From contig OZ345373.1 in assembly GCA_977006965.1 (NCBI GenBank), positions 1,550,001 through 1,614,000 on the forward strand: a stretch of DNA of 64,000 nt, in the 5' to 3' direction. Every line of letters begins with the position of its first letter. The first letter of the stretch is position 1. The notes under the pieces were generated by a model. That model did not search any database. It saw nothing but the letters and a program-made list of their open reading frames with translations, and had not been told where the DNA came from. Positions 52,319 to 64,000 of this stretch are shown piece by piece. A program made the position numbers and the translations under genes. This DNA comes from Phymatolithon calcareum (taxonomy: Eukaryota; Rhodophyta; Florideophyceae; Hapalidiales).

Positions 52319-55300
52319 ATTGCACGGATTATCTTAGTACACTTTTTCAGGAAGCCTCTTGAATCGCATAATTAAAATGGACAATGCTGTATACAAGCTT
52401 TCGCTTACATTCATGACCGAGACCCCGAGTAGCTTGTGGTTCTGTCACACGCAATGAACAGCAAACAGACCAAGAGTATGGGACTTCGAATTTTTGTATA
52501 CCTTCTCGCAGCTCTTAGCGTAGCTCTCTGTTTCCACCTCTGTATGAGCTTTGGCATTCATGAATCGAATCCGGGGGCGACAGAGCGGTCTACCTGGGAA
52601 AAAGTTCCCGCTTTCTAGCGCGACTACAGAACCAAACTCCGATGATTCATTTAGCACGGTGCTGCTATATCTCGAGCTGTACTCGTCCGCCTCATCTGCT
52701 TTTCCCTTCTCGGACCTACTGTCGGAATTCAATTTAGTCTCATCGGCTTCTTCTAGAACAAATCTAATTACCTTTTAAACGTGTCGAAAGACCATGGAGG
52801 ATCTGCAACCACTCTCTACGCCTGAGTTCTGAGCAATAGAGTACGTCGAAATTCCGATCGCAAGACGCAATGCCGATGGACAATGTGACGAAAATGTTCT
52901 GGCAGCGGATATTACCAATTTGGAACAGTTTGTACACGGCCACCTTCCCATATCTACGTTATCTCCGTGGCTACAATCCTCAAGGTTGATAAGCGCTGTG
53001 GCGAGAGTGCTAGCGATTAAGCGCACCTCTTCGCTGCTCAACTACGTGACTGGACCTGAACGGGATGTGAAACATGAAATAAAGTCCATGACCTGGTTTA
53101 AGAGCGAGACAGTTGGAAGGCGGTGTTGAAAGGACTCCTTTCCGCTATCACCAAGGCGCACATATTAAGTTGGATCTATAGCAATGGTATTAGATTCAGA
53201 CAAAGAATCTGAACCGGAGACTGTAGATTCTTCATCCTGTCCGGCTCTGACAGTACGGGTCAGAAGGACTCTATTACATAGTACTTCTAAGGCGGCATCA
53301 AAAAGTCAACAGATGATGAGTGGCAAATGTTAATTTTCCGATGCATTGAACAGCAATTCTGAAGCATCCCAGTCCGCGTGCGTGCCTTTTCGTTTCCGAT
53401 TGAGACAGGAAAAATTCTTTTCCTATCTGAGTTTTTCGCGGCTAAAAAGGCTTCTCGACGAACTTCCTAATTTTTGCATTTTGAAAAATGAACTGGGGTC
53501 TTGAGGCACCGTTCGCCGAGCGGATCAGTATGGCAGGACGATCAAATAAATCCCCGTCGCAGTTCCGTCCAGTTCTATTTCGCGCAGACGACCGCTGCTG
53601 TCCTCACACCGATCACGTCGAGACGGTTTCATCGTCCTGCACGGATAGAGTGCTAAGGAATGCAGCAAATGCCGAACTAGAACTTTTTCGAGTTGCTTCG
53701 AGATCCTCTCCTAGTTCAAAGACTTTCAAAGTTGGACATAAGCCAAACATTCTCGAAAGGTTTTAAGCCGTCCGAAAAGTTCCTCCAAGACCCGCTGAAT
53801 GAAAGAGCCAAAAATCCAAGAGATCTCCGTAGTACACGTAACGCCCAGTCGCAGCGAATAAAACAGAATCGGCACCGCCGAAGTAGCTTACTTCCTTGCA
53901 GGAAATGGACGTCATGTCCATGACATGAATTTTCACACTACTGTGCCCGAGCGAATGCACTGTAACTTCACCTGAGGAGTAGAAATGGCTACGAGTCGAT
54001 GATTCGGACAAAAAGATTGCTTGGCACTTTTTGCAGGCCTTTAGATGATCGATGAAGTAAACTGGCCGACCAGTTATTCTTTACTAGTTAACTTAAGTTT
54101 CAGATCGACGAGGGAGCGAACAGAACATGGACATGAAAGTACTAGTCGCCTTCGAGTGGCCACGTATTTGTTGATTGAGTGGCTAGATACGCCATCCGCA
54201 TCGCTTTCCCACTCGTCAGAGTTTCTCCGTCGCTCTCTATCTCGGGTAGAAGGACTGCCGCTTCCGATCGACTACGTATTGGTTTTAGTACATATATCTC
54301 AAGATCAGAGTGACCTCATTTAGCCGGAGATTGTCTGCAGGTGTAGCATTGCAACGAATCTCATAATCCGATCTCGATATCCTTTTCGTATGTAGTTTGT
54401 ACTGCAACATAGGTATGAACGTAGGAGGATCTCCGTCAAATGAGGAGGCACAAACACACGTCTAGTAAGTGAACTTCCTAACGTTGATAGGAGCAGTCGG
54501 TAGAGCTCGTCAGCTTTCTTGAGCTCTCAAATGCAAATTAAACTTTCCCGCAGGAAATCGTTCAGATGCTCCGGTGCCGTCTACAATAAATTTGAAGATG
54601 GCACCTCGAACAGATGGAGTGTTTTGAAGTTCATTCAAGTGTGTGCACTCGCTTTCTCTATCCTCCCGGCACGAACAGAACATGCGGATAAACAACTTCG
54701 TTCCCTGTTTTTGAATTCTACCTATAAAATTGCGGAAGAGCACATACGGCAACCAAACTACGCTTAAAACTTTGCAGCGTTCCGGTGCCAATTTTACTGT
54801 GCATCAACAGCAAGCTTTCGAAACAGACTGGCAATTGCGGTGTGAAGCGTCATTAACGCGTCATGGTCATGCTTACGAGGCACTCGCTTTGATCTCTGAG
54901 GTCTTGTCTCAGGTCTCTCATTACAGGACTTACTTCCGGTAGCCCAGGAGATTCTTCAAAAATCATAGAAGCCTCATTGGGACAACATTTAGGGGCGTAC
55001 GTGTACCCATTAATAAGAATGAGCACGGTATCGTCCTTAATTTGAGAAATCTTGTAATCCTCTGAGTTCAAAAAGGAAAACGCAGATGAGTTCGTTTTCA
55101 ATTTCCTTTCTCCTGCACTTAGAATATTGAACCCAAGTGACTCTTGGGTTCAGAACTTTGGACCTGAGCAATAAGCTTTTTACAGACAGTTGATATTACC
55201 GGCATGGACAGTATCACAAGTTGACGAATCTTGTTCCCATCACAGTCCGCAAGACTCTGTTCTGCAAACTGTAATGATATCTCGCCGCCATCATCGTGAC

Positions 55301-55840
55301 CGTTTGGCAATAAATACATATGTCGAGCCATTCGGTCCATTTTTTGGAATGAGTGTTCGGAACGGAGAGCATAGACGAAGAGAAGCGAGCAGATCTGGAG
55401 GCTTCTTCAAGACCGAGATGTACGTTGACGTTCGCAAGAAATGTCCCAGATAGCGTTGCGGTGGGCACTGTATAACTTTGGCTTGAAATTTTTAATGTAT
55501 CTGCAGCAATATAAAGTAAAGTACACAAATGTACATGTACCTTGAACTACATGTACATGATGCATATTTTTCAGTTATTATTCGAGGCCTGAGTATATTG
55601 CTAAAATAAATCTCTGTAGATTGCTTTCGATGATAGCTTGGCCAGCATAGGTCAAGTATATATACACAAAGGCTCGTTAAATTGTAACCCACTAGTCTGT
55701 GCTCAATAAATTATCAAAGCGTACGAAAGCATTGCGCTTCTTTCTGCTTCATGCCTCCCCAAAGTGCGATCCAGTTTTCAGTTCACACTGCACACACTTG
55801 TTCCCCTTTTCGTACTCAAGTGTATCCTTTTTGTTGATGT
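52319..55840. other. 3.5 kb without a supported gene
   Basis: Small ORFs only. One plus ORF (52478-52618, 46 codons from an internal ATG) starts with a hydrophobic segment (IFVYLLAALSVALCFHLCM) like a signal peptide, but is too short to support. ORFs at 53,488-53,923 and 54,045-54,323 show no motif. Confidence 0.35.
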
Positions 55841-56254
55841 GTGAACATGCATGGACTCTCATCTTCGTTGAAGATCAACAAAGCGGATACAGTTACAGTA
55901 AGCATTTGCAAAAAGCAGTTCAGTGCAGAAAGTAGTCTTTTTCCCTTGATTGTGTTTGAGAAAACTACATATGGTCAAGATGGTAGCAACTCCATAGCAT
56001 CAAATGGTGTTGGTCAGCTCAGATTATTTTTAGAAATTTTTGCGGGATACTGTAGCCTTTTAAAAACAGCCTTAGTGCTACGTTTAAAGAAAGGATATCA
56101 CGTAAAATGTACCTTGCGCTCTTATTTGATGAAACTCGAACGCCTTTCAAGCCCTTTCATGACGCTTTGGAAGGTCAAGCAGCATAGCTTATTCAACTGT
56201 ACATTTAGCCACATATTGTTTAGTTTGACCAAATATGAATTTCGCGTCCGCTAA
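55841..56254 (+). CDS. hypothetical ORF, 137 aa
   Basis: An ATG-initiated plus ORF lying beyond the 3' end of the minus-strand Copia relic. The C-terminal half is rich in Leu, Phe and Ser (FLEIFAGYCSLLKTALVLRL) with possible membrane character. I compared it with the antisense ORF at 38-39.3 kb and saw no similarity. Unrecognised. Confidence 0.3.
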   Translation: MNMHGLSSSLKINKADTVTVSICKKQFSAESSLFPLIVFEKTTYGQDGSNSIASNGVGQLRLFLEIFAGYCSLLKTALVLRLKKGYHVKCTLRSYLMKLERLSSPFMTLWKVKQHSLFNCTFSHILFSLTKYEFRVR

Positions 56255-56303
56255 AGAGCCAATAATACTGATGATACACACCTGGAAAGATTCTATCTGG
56301 TAG

Positions 56304-59195
56304 TCAGAAGTACAATTGGTGTTTGCGGGCGGTGTCGCGTTTAACGGCGTTGACATGCTTCAAGTAATGACGGTCATTTTCGAGATGCACTGCTGCATAA
56401 AGCTCGATGCAAATGTGGCTAATGGCGATACTGCAACACCGAGATGTCCGAGCTCGCCAGGTATCGTGCGCACTGCCAGTTCCTCCGGCACTATCACTGC
56501 CGCCAAGATTTGCTTGCGACGCCCGGCTGCAATTTGGACTGTATCTACGTCTTTTAAGTACGGTGTCATGGACCATGAAACTGCATCTGGCGTCTGCGTC
56601 ATGGAAGCTGAATTGACCGATAGAGTTCTCAGCGTTTGCGACCATTCGCCAATTTCGAATGATTGTGCTACTGCATCCCGTGCGCGAGTCAACCACCAAC
56701 AATTTCGCGCGGCTACAAACATACCGTCCACGTACTTCTCGATGATCAGCTCTAAAGATTTGCTCTCTCGCTTGAACAATTGTGGCATTCCGATTACGAT
56801 GCGCAGGCCGAGGAGGTTTGTTAGAACCTGGTTGGAAGCACGTTGCCAGTTTCATCGTGCAGACACCAATAAGCACACTGTTTTCTTTAACCGCCGATAC
56901 TGCCCGCGCGTGCCGATACAGCGTGGTGGCTGTACAAAAACCTTGCGCATGGCGTCCCCGCTCTGTGCGTATGCGCCTCGTATGTCAAACTTCCGAAAAG
57001 TGAAACCGTGCTGGGCTGCGATACTGTATGTCAATCGAAACCCCTCATGTGAGACCACGACTGCATCGGTTCGCAGTGAGTCTTTCTCGGCTTCGCGTTT
57101 GCCATGAACGCATAGTCGAGCCTTCAAGACATTTTTGTGTGAACCATCTTCCCCGCTTCTGAATTTCACTTTGTACACGAAATGCGAACCTAATATGTAG
57201 ACATAATCTCACATGTGGCTTGCCGGAACTATTTACACGTTTGAAATCCAGTTCTTCTGGACTTCTCGTGGTTCCGCTTGAAAAAAATGCGCCAAGAAAC
57301 CTGCGGAGCTTCGCGTCTGTAAAATTGCAAATTCCGAAATTTGTCCTACGTCAGGCTTAGCACTTCTTCTTCAGCTGTATCACGATCAAACGCATATGTT
57401 GTCACTGTCTGCATGGAGTCAATAAGTCTCTTTGTGATTCGAACGCCACAATACTTGCCCTTCTGCAGGGTTTAGACGAGCTGACCTTCGAACTGTTTGT
57501 GGTGATTGCTGAACTTCTGTATTGCCCGCATCAGAAAGACTATGCCCCTTTTTCTGCGCATTATCTGTCTGCGCTTCCGCACCAACTGGACGGATTAACG
57601 CAGGCTTGCAGTCTCCATCGTCGTCTTCTTCGCTGCTCGTACTTTCGGCTTCCGGCTCCTCACTGATATCTTCGGCATTATTTACGGGTGGAATAATACG
57701 GGTCACTCAGTGCTGAGCACAATCGTGCAGGACGGAATCCTGTGTATGTCTTCGCCTGCGATCGTGCAGGCATATATCCCATTTCCTACGGTAAAGATTT
57801 ATTCGTCGCGAACGGCCTCAACGCGGTTGTTGCACTTTTGGCGATGTTTGTTTTCGGTTCGATGAGTACACGTGGATCTCTAGGTGCTTCGACTCGAGAC
57901 CGACTTGAGCACACCTGTTGAGTCTTGGCTTATTCTTTATAGACTGAGTAGCATAGAGTATGACAGATCGTTTAGCGATCCATGCTGAAGGAGTTTAGTA
58001 TCGCCGAGTTTGAGGAGGATCATCATCATCATTACTACGTCGTTTCGTTCTGTTTCGTCAAGGCAAACCCCCTGCTCATTCAACCCATCCACCGCATCGG
58101 TGAAGAACCTACGTTCGCCTACAGCAGAAGGCGAGCTTCCGTATCTGGCCTCCCAAGGCAGGGGAGAACCAGTTCGCAGTCGGACGACTGACTGGAACTC
58201 TGGAACACGTTCACCGTTTTGCATTTGCAGGTCCCGTCCGTTTCCAAGTCCCTATCCTAAGCTTCTGTCCCTGTTCGAAGATGACTCTTTGTTCGATACC
58301 AAGCCTGTTCTGTCTTGTACAAGATAAAGCTCTTCTTTTGGTTCACGCGTTAGCGCCCGTTCGTAAGCGGATCCGCACGCCAACGACATCTTCGTCCGTA
58401 TTCCGACAGCGTTAGTCCTTCCAATGCCGTCGTGGACGACTGCCACCAGGTACCAATGCCAACAACTTTTCTACGAGTGCGACATCCATTGAGCGTTGTT
58501 TGGATAGCCTTGCCCTGAGAATTCTCTCTAGCAACCTGCGCGCACACATGGCTATGTACGCCTCATCGTACTCTGGGGGTAGAAAATCTTTGCTAGTGCC
58601 GTCAATCGACAGCGTGTACCCGGGAACAAGTTCGAAGGATGAAGCTGTACGATTCTCATACAAGATATTACCGATAGAGCACGCTCCTACCAGTCTATCT
58701 TTCAAATGCTTTCTCTTTTACTCGACGACTCTGTTCTTCCGCTCTACGGTACCGGCCTTGTTATGGCTTCTTGCAGGATGTGGGATAAATTTTATGCCAT
58801 GCTTGCGGCACCACGCATGGACCGGTGCTTTGTCGAACTCCATGTCTGCCACAATCTGCGCTGGTGCGCCATGGCAAAAGTTCCATTTGGTGTTAAACTT
58901 CTGCATGACGTGTGGAAGATCACAAGTGCTTAGAATACAGGCTTCCGAGTATCCAGTTGCTGCATCCAAGATGTGGAGGTTGATGGTTCCCTTCGAATAC
59001 GTAATATCGAAGAATAATTTTCCATGGAAGGCCATGTGCTACTTAGACAGACTGAACTTGCGACTCGGCTCGGGGTCTCCCGTACGAAAGCATACATCGC
59101 ACCCTAAAATGACGCGGCTGACTTCGTCTGTCATGTACGACTTCCAGCGACCTGCCGTTTGTGAAATAGCTCCATCGACTTCTTTCGCAAATTAG
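56304..59195 (-). pseudogene. pol: Copia pol relic: integrase, linker, reverse transcriptase, RNase H
   Basis: Minus strand, same family as the Copia at 31.5 kb. Integrase 59,195-58,412: a Cys-x-x-Cys-like VILGCDVCF, then HILDAATGYSEACILS (first Asp), QIVADMEFDKAPVHAWCRKH (second Asp) and HNKAGTVERKNRVVE (Glu). Acidic linker ending RRSARLNP at 57,706-57,419. RT 57,178-56,852 with HGFTFRKFDIRGAYAQSG (first catalytic Asp). After a frameshift comes KYVDGMFVAARN at 56,788-56,360, where Asp-Asp has become Asp-Gly, then GELGHLGVAVSPLA leading into RNase H. Multiple frameshifts and stops. No LTRs identified. Inactive. Confidence 0.8.
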
Positions 59196-59701
59196 TGCGA
59201 GATTGCACCTTTCTAATCATTTCGCGTGCGTTTTCGTCGCCGGCAGCTGTTCCAATGTCGGATACCATCGACTCTGCAACGTTGAACTGAATATATTTGT
59301 TTCAGAGAAGTATTCTTGCATGGTCGTCCTCCGGGCAAACGGGAGTATTGAATCGCACCTATTTTGAGCCGGCTTTAAATGTTAACCACTGGTTCCCGTG
59401 CGCCTCAACAGCGTCGTACTCCTACAGCGAATCCAAACACATTTCCCGATTTGGAGCGGCAATACGCAGCGTTCGATAATTCTCAGAGGCTTAGAGCTAT
59501 TATTCTTCGTCCCAAAGGCATGTGAGGTGGGATAGCCCGTCTTGCACTGCTGCAATTGTGGTATTATGCCCATGCAGTTCGATATAGTTTGCTTCACAAA
59601 CTACAGTACCTGTCGCACCATGTCAACAAAGAGTGCGCAGGACTCCGACGGCGTAGCACACGCAGCAGACGTATGGAGAGTCTTGGCTGTGTAAATTGTA
59701 T

Positions 59702-60248
59702 CTATAACATCCGACCACGAAACCGTCTTACTCCTAATTTGCTTGTCATCTTCATCGGTCGTTTCTCCAAATTCCGTGCGCTTTGGAGGTGGACCGCCGC
59801 GGTTTCTCTTCGACCGAGAAGCAAAGCGACCTCCAGTAGTATTTCGTCAACCTGGTCTGGTGCGCACACGGTTAATATTATCACGCATCTCCGCGAACAG
59901 CTGATCGTCCGGAAGGTTTTCCAGTTCTGCAATTGCTGCATCCAATGCATTTTGTGCGACTGTATTCCGACGGCTAATTTCTCCATGATTACGTTGGAGG
60001 CCGGCTACTAAGTCTTCCAAATCCGGTACAGACTCTTGTGCTGTTGAAGCTATAGCTGGCGATGTGGAACCGGCGGGAAGAGAAGATATATTGCGCAGCT
60101 CTTCTGGGCTATCAGTGGTCACTGATGCCCCAGCGCCTTGATGCAACTGGCTCATCGCCTCCGCGGCAGACTGTGGACCTCTTCGGTGTGTTTGAGAGAG
60201 ACACGCGACTGTTCCACCGCTACCAATCGTGACCGAATCGGACAACAC
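59702..60248 (-). CDS. hypothetical ORF upstream of the Copia relic
   Basis: 134 codons from 60248 to 59847 with helical character (DLEDLVAGLQRNHGEISRRN, DAAIAELENLPDDQLFAEMR). Apparently it continues in another frame to about 59,700. It may be the gag-side protein of the minus Copia relic or a separate gene. It lies head to head with the zinc-finger ORF starting at 60,267, 19 bp apart. Not recognised. Confidence 0.35.
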
Positions 60249-60266
60249 TTAGCTCTCGATTTTTAA

Positions 60267-60671
60267 CGGCCGAAGAAAATATCTCTCGACCTCGGCCTGA
60301 CCTCCACCCCAACATATCAAATTCCCCGCTCGGCCCAAGCACCTACACCGAAGGGCCCCGAGAAGAAAATAAAGAACATTTCTGGGCACAGGGCGAGAGC
60401 CGCGGACCGAACCGCGCGCCGTGCCGAGAAGCAGAAAGATCGCCGTAAAATTCCTTTAAAAATATCCGCTGTCACGTGCAACGGTCCCCGGAGCTTAGAC
60501 GACCACATTCGGTGCAAGAAGCATTGCCGTAACGTCACGCTACTGCATACGGACCTCCACTGCGTACAGTGCAAGCGTGACTTTGAGTCACCGGACCACT
60601 TTAAGCGGCACCAGAAAAGTGAGGCCCACCTTCGCGTTATTGATAACATCAATCGTAAATTGTTCCAGTAA
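60267..60671 (+). CDS. C2H2 zinc-finger protein fragment directly before a gypsy gag
   Basis: 134 open codons between TAA 60264-60266 and TAA 60669-60671, with no ATG, so it is a 5'-incomplete or spliced fragment. A very basic middle (ARAADRTARRAEKQKDRRK) is followed by DDHIRCKKHCRN and then LHCVQCKRDFESPDHFKRH with a final His in KSEAHL. This is a clear C-x2-C...H-x3-5-H zinc finger, probably nucleic-acid binding. Its stop lies 20 bp before the ATG of the gypsy gag. It may be the end of a separate gene whose 3' edge received the element, or an accessory ORF of the element. Confidence 0.55.
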   Translation, partial: RPKKISLDLGLTSTPTYQIPRSAQAPTPKGPEKKIKNISGHRARAADRTARRAEKQKDRRKIPLKISAVTCNGPRSLDDHIRCKKHCRNVTLLHTDLHCVQCKRDFESPDHFKRHQKSEAHLRVIDNINRKLFQ

Positions 60672-60690
60672 TCAATATCAATAAATCACC

Positions 60691-61523
60691 ATGCAGCCTG
60701 ATAGTGATAATTTTTCTCAAGCATCCAATCAACCTCTTCAGGCGCCCAATGTACAACAATTAGTTGCAGAGCTACAAGCCCAATAGAGGATGCACAGAGA
60801 AAAACTAACGAATTATCTGCCAACCTTATGAGTGACTGCCAACCTAAAATCAAAAAAGCATCATCGTATACTGGAAAAACACCTGTCGAAAATTGTGCCA
60901 ATCGCACGGACAACTACTTAATTGGTGTCAACAACCGTAGCAAGTCTTTAAAAATTGCCGTCAGCTTTCCGGACGTTCAAACACACACTTCGGTTGTGAC
61001 TCTAAACCTGCATCGCAATCCAAAAATATCTTCGTGGAACAAACTAAGGGAAGAAATGCTAAACCGTTTCGGATCGCAAAACAAAGTCAAACTCGCACGA
61101 GACAAATTGAGCGTATGGAAGCAGATCAAGTCAGTCAAAGTCTACAACAATGACTTCGTCATAATCATCAGAGATATTCCTAAAATTTCTATCTACGAAG
61201 TGATTGAACGGTACTCTCGAGGTTTAAATTTGTACATTTGGAAAGAGTTGAGCACCAAGCAGTACCGTAATGTCAACAACGTCATGAGAGATGCTGAACT
61301 CGTCGAGAGTGCTCACTTTAGCGGAAAAACGCAGCCTCAGACTCCACATGCTCCTGGTCCGAAACAAAACCCTGGGTTTTCTCCAATGGATATTGGTAAT
61401 GTCCAATTGAAAAAACTGAATCAAGAAGACCGAGACAAGTGCATTGCTGAAGGACATTGCTTGCGTTGTAGAGAGAAAGGCAGAATCGCTCGTAACTGTC
61501 CAAAAAACGTCAAGAACAACTGA
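60691..61523 (+). pseudogene. gag: gypsy gag with zinc knuckle
   Basis: ATG 60691 opens 31 codons to TAG 60784-60786. A +1 change of frame then gives 231 codons from 60,828 to 61,523 (with some open codons before). The capsid-like core (SSWNKLREEMLNRFGSQNKV, YEVIERYSRGLNLYIWKEL) is the usual retrotransposon gag pattern. The knuckle CLRCREKGRIARNC has the spacing C-x2-C-x4-(H)-x4-C but Arg replaces His, which would weaken zinc binding. PMDIGN before the knuckle is typical of Ty3 gags. The short 5' frame and the main frame were probably one gene. Confidence 0.75.
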
Positions 61524-61632
61524 TCTTAGCCGATTCCAACTCTCTAGCTAGTTCAGTTCCAAACTTTTCCGGAAATTTTGAAAAACACAAAAAAGAAGGA
61601 TCGCCTTCGCCCCAATTATCGCATGCTGTGCC

Positions 61633-64000
61633 ATTGAACTCAACCCCCCTTTATGTTATTTTCGGCTCCGCCAACAGGCACAGGTGCCGGATTCTATTTG
61701 ACCACGGCTCAACAGCAAGTCTAATATCCTCACGGTTCGCCGACTAACTCGGTCTCACTCGTATCCCATTAGACGAGAGCGCCGAAATGGCTGCCGGGAC
61801 CAAAAGAACAATCGAAATCGGTGGACATATGGAAATTATTGCCCGGATACCAAGATACCCTTCAGTTACCCATCTGTCAACTTCAACGATATGATCTCAT
61901 CCTTGAAAAAGACTGGCTATCCAAACACCCCGCTCTAACAGACTGCGGAATAAAATAATTATCGTTCACGTTGCAAGGTACAAAGACTAGGCTTATACGC
62001 AAAGTCACAGAACGACTCAATCTGATCTCCGCCAAAACCCTGGTACGATCAACCAAGAAATCAAAAGTGTTTGCTGTGATACTAAGACCCATACGACCAC
62101 ACTGTAGAAGCAAGTCACCAGAAGACTCCTGCATTACGTCATTGCTTAATAAGTACAAAGACGTGTTCCGTGAAGATCTACCCGATGGACTACCCCCTGT
62201 TAGAGGTGGCGAATTCAAAATCGAAATGGTACCAGGCGCGGAACTCCAACGAAAAGGACTATAACTCTTATCCGAGAAAGACCTACAAGAACTTCGCAAG
62301 CAACTGGCTGAACTATCTAAGAAAAGGTTCATAAGACCAATCAAAATCCCTTGGGGACTCAAATTATAATCGTTAATAAGAAGAACGGTGATCTTAGAAT
62401 GTGTGTGGATTACTGTGCACTGAACAAGCTCACGGTCAAGAACGGATACGCTCTTCCCCGAATCGATGATATATTCGACCGGATTGCAGGAGCAAACTAT
62501 TTTTCGAAGCTTGACCTTCGTTCCGGATACCATGAGATCCGAATAGCAGAAGAATCAGTTCCAAAGACTGCGTTCAGGACTCTATATGGACTTTACGAAT
62601 TCTTAGTTCCTCCGTTCGGACTTACCAATGCTCCAGTGAACTTCATGGCTTTAATGAACAAGATATTACATCCATATCTTGACAAATTCATCATCGTATT
62701 CCTGGAAGATCTTCTTATATACAGTAAGAACTTACAAGACCACATCAGTCATTTACGGCCGGCCCTGGAAATATTGCGCAAAGAGACGCTTTATCGGAAG
62801 CTGTCGAAATGCGAGTTGAACTGACCATTTAGGACATGTCCTTACCGAAGAGAGTATCCAGATGGATAAGAACAAGGTCGAAGCTCTGGTTACCTGGCCT
62901 ATCCCGTGACATAAGAAAGACGTTCTGGCGTTCTTAGGCCTTGTCAGCTACTGCCGAAGGTTCATTAAAAACTGTGCCGGAATCGTTAAGCCGCTTACCT
63001 TCCTTACAGGTAAAACGAACTTTAAATGGACATCGACAGAAGACAGCGCTTTCAAGAAAATCAAAAACGCCTTAGTTTCTGCCCCAGTTCTAAAGACTTT
63101 CGATTCCAACCTACCAATCATCGTCACCTCTGACGCATCGGACTTCTCCATTGGAATAACAGAAGCACGAAACACCCATCCGTCCCGTTTCATTCAATTC
63201 AAGAACTCTGAATCCTGCAGAACAAAACTATAGAGCTCACAAACGCGAACTACTGAGAATTGTCGAATCACTTCGCGTTTGGCGAGTGTACCTCCATGGA
63301 CAAAAGTTCATCGTCAACTCCGATCATCATCCACTGAAATACCTAGGCACCCAAGAATTTCTGTCAAAACGACAAGTTAGGTGGCTTGAGCGGCTCGTAG
63401 AATTTGACTTCACCATCGAATACCTCAAGGGAAAGAAAAATATTGCCCCAGACACCTTGTCGCGAAAGGTCCAAGACATTCCGTCGAGTACTGAGAACAA
63501 TCGAGAACTCCTAGATCAGATCTTGACGAAGACCAAGATATTAAATGCCATTTCAACCCTTCAAATGGACCCCCGGACCGAAAATATCTCCAAAAACAGT
63601 ACATCCAAGACCCAGACTTCAAAGAATTTTAAAACCCACAGAACCATACGAAATCATAGATAAGATTGTATACAAGGACAAAAAGACTTGCATTCCACAG
63701 GGATCGGTTAGAACCAAAGTCATATTCGATAATCATGATACGTACTCCTCCGGACACCTCGGGGTTAAGAAAACACTCCAACGAATTCAAAAGAAATACC
63801 ACTGGCTAAAAATGGCAAAAAACGTCGAACAATGCGTGAAGACATGCGACTTATGTCAAAAATAAAAGCATCTACCAAATTTCCTATTGGAGAGCTTCAA
63901 CCTTTGAAACCCCCACTGAAAAGTGGTGAAGTATAACCATGGATTCATATCACCTCTCCCGAAGACAGCAAATAATCACACTGGTATTTTTGCCATTGTG
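61633..64000 (+). pseudogene. pol: gypsy pol: protease, RT, RNase H, integrase (partial)
   Basis: Protease ILFDHGSTASLIS (active-site Asp-His-Gly instead of Asp-Ser-Gly) near 61,700, then YDLILEKDWLSKHPAL. RT 62,351-62,824: VDYCALNKLTVKN, FSKLDLRSGYHEIRI (first Asp), PFGLTNAPVNFMALMN and FLEDLLIYS, where the usual Asp-Asp is Glu-Asp. RNase H region with TFDSNLPIIVTSDASDFS and NSDHHPLKYL (63,080-63,480). Integrase zinc finger HDTYSSGHLG...CVKTCDLCQK at 63,730-63,865, then the start of the core at the window edge (FISPLPKTANNHTGIFAIV). Stops include those at 61,742, near 61,895, 62,262, 62,822 and 63,230, plus several frameshifts. Inactive. Confidence 0.85.

Larger units (their letters stand above)
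60691..64000 (+). mobile_element. Ty3/gypsy LTR retrotransposon relic, right end outside window
   Basis: Plus-strand gag, protease, RT, RNase H and integrase in Ty3 order from 60,691 to the window edge. A 5' LTR should lie upstream, but I found no repeat partner because the 3' LTR is outside the window. It is distinct in sequence from the gypsy at 11-16.7 kb: canonical RT style FSKLDLRSGYHEIRI and a normal-type gag knuckle. Confidence 0.85.

Noticed and set aside
56304-56876. 190-codon minus ORF overlapping the Copia RT as an independent gene
   Set aside because: It is a shadow frame of the RT/RNase H frame at 56788-56360, which carries recognisable motifs.
1-64000. CRISPR arrays, bacterial operons, riboswitches, defence islands
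   Set aside because: No regularly spaced repeats, no gene clusters with ribosome-binding sites, and the content is wholly eukaryotic TEs and host-like genes.

Overview
This 64 kb window is eukaryotic and is almost entirely a graveyard of transposable elements (TEs). Reverse transcriptases, integrases and three kinds of DNA-transposon transposase lie on both strands, nearly all broken by stops or frameshifts. I found no bacterial operon, no rRNA, no CRISPR array and only one protein gene that looks whole. The lineage cannot be settled from sequence alone. Intronless host-like genes, Copia and Ty3 polyproteins of the type known from red algae and oomycetes, and host-like genes resembling fungal families make a multicellular red alga my leading guess, with oomycete or fungus as alternatives (low to moderate confidence).

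Layout. 1-4.1 kb: a decayed transposase-like frame (-) running off the left edge, then unrecognised ORFs. 4.9-9.15 kb: two LINEs head to tail on the minus strand. LINE-B has an ORF2 of 948 codons, in one frame but with four internal stops; LINE-A is a 5'-truncated relative. 9.15-9.87 kb: one copy of a dispersed repeat, here called R1, carrying an inserted tRNA-Asn-like sequence. 11.4-16.7 kb: a complete Ty3/gypsy element (-) with two LTRs, a 4-bp target duplication, gag, protease, RT, RNase H, integrase and a chromodomain-like C-terminus. 17.7-18.9 kb: another LINE-B copy (+). 20.5-21.6 kb: an unrecognised minus-strand pseudogene.

25.4-31.5 kb: two more R1 copies, each carrying a broken copy of a small host-like gene (DUF7770-like). 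One is interrupted by a tRNA-derived SINE with a 12-bp target duplication; the other preserves the empty site. Between them sits an apparently intact aminoglycoside-phosphotransferase-like kinase gene preceded by two large inverted repeats. 31.5-39.6 kb: a Copia element (+) with 274-bp LTRs and a primer-binding site matching the anticodon arm of initiator tRNA. A pogo/Tigger-type DNA transposon with perfect 19-bp terminal inverted repeats has inserted into its RT. Between RNase H and the 3' LTR, an antisense ORF contains a segment strikingly like the histone H3 N-terminal tail.

39.6-44.2 kb: little recognisable. 44.2-48 kb: a P-element/THAP9-like transposase pseudogene (-) and a plus-strand pseudogene. 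49.5-50.1 kb: a gag-like relic. 50-56 kb: mostly featureless. 56.3-59.2 kb: a minus-strand Copia relic. 60.3 kb to the right edge: a C2H2 zinc-finger ORF directly followed by a Ty3/gypsy element (+) that runs out of the window.

The elements nest in one another (SINE in R1, DNA transposon in Copia, tRNA-like sequence in R1), giving a partial relative chronology. The most unusual item is the histone-H3-tail-like segment in the antisense ORF of the Copia element.
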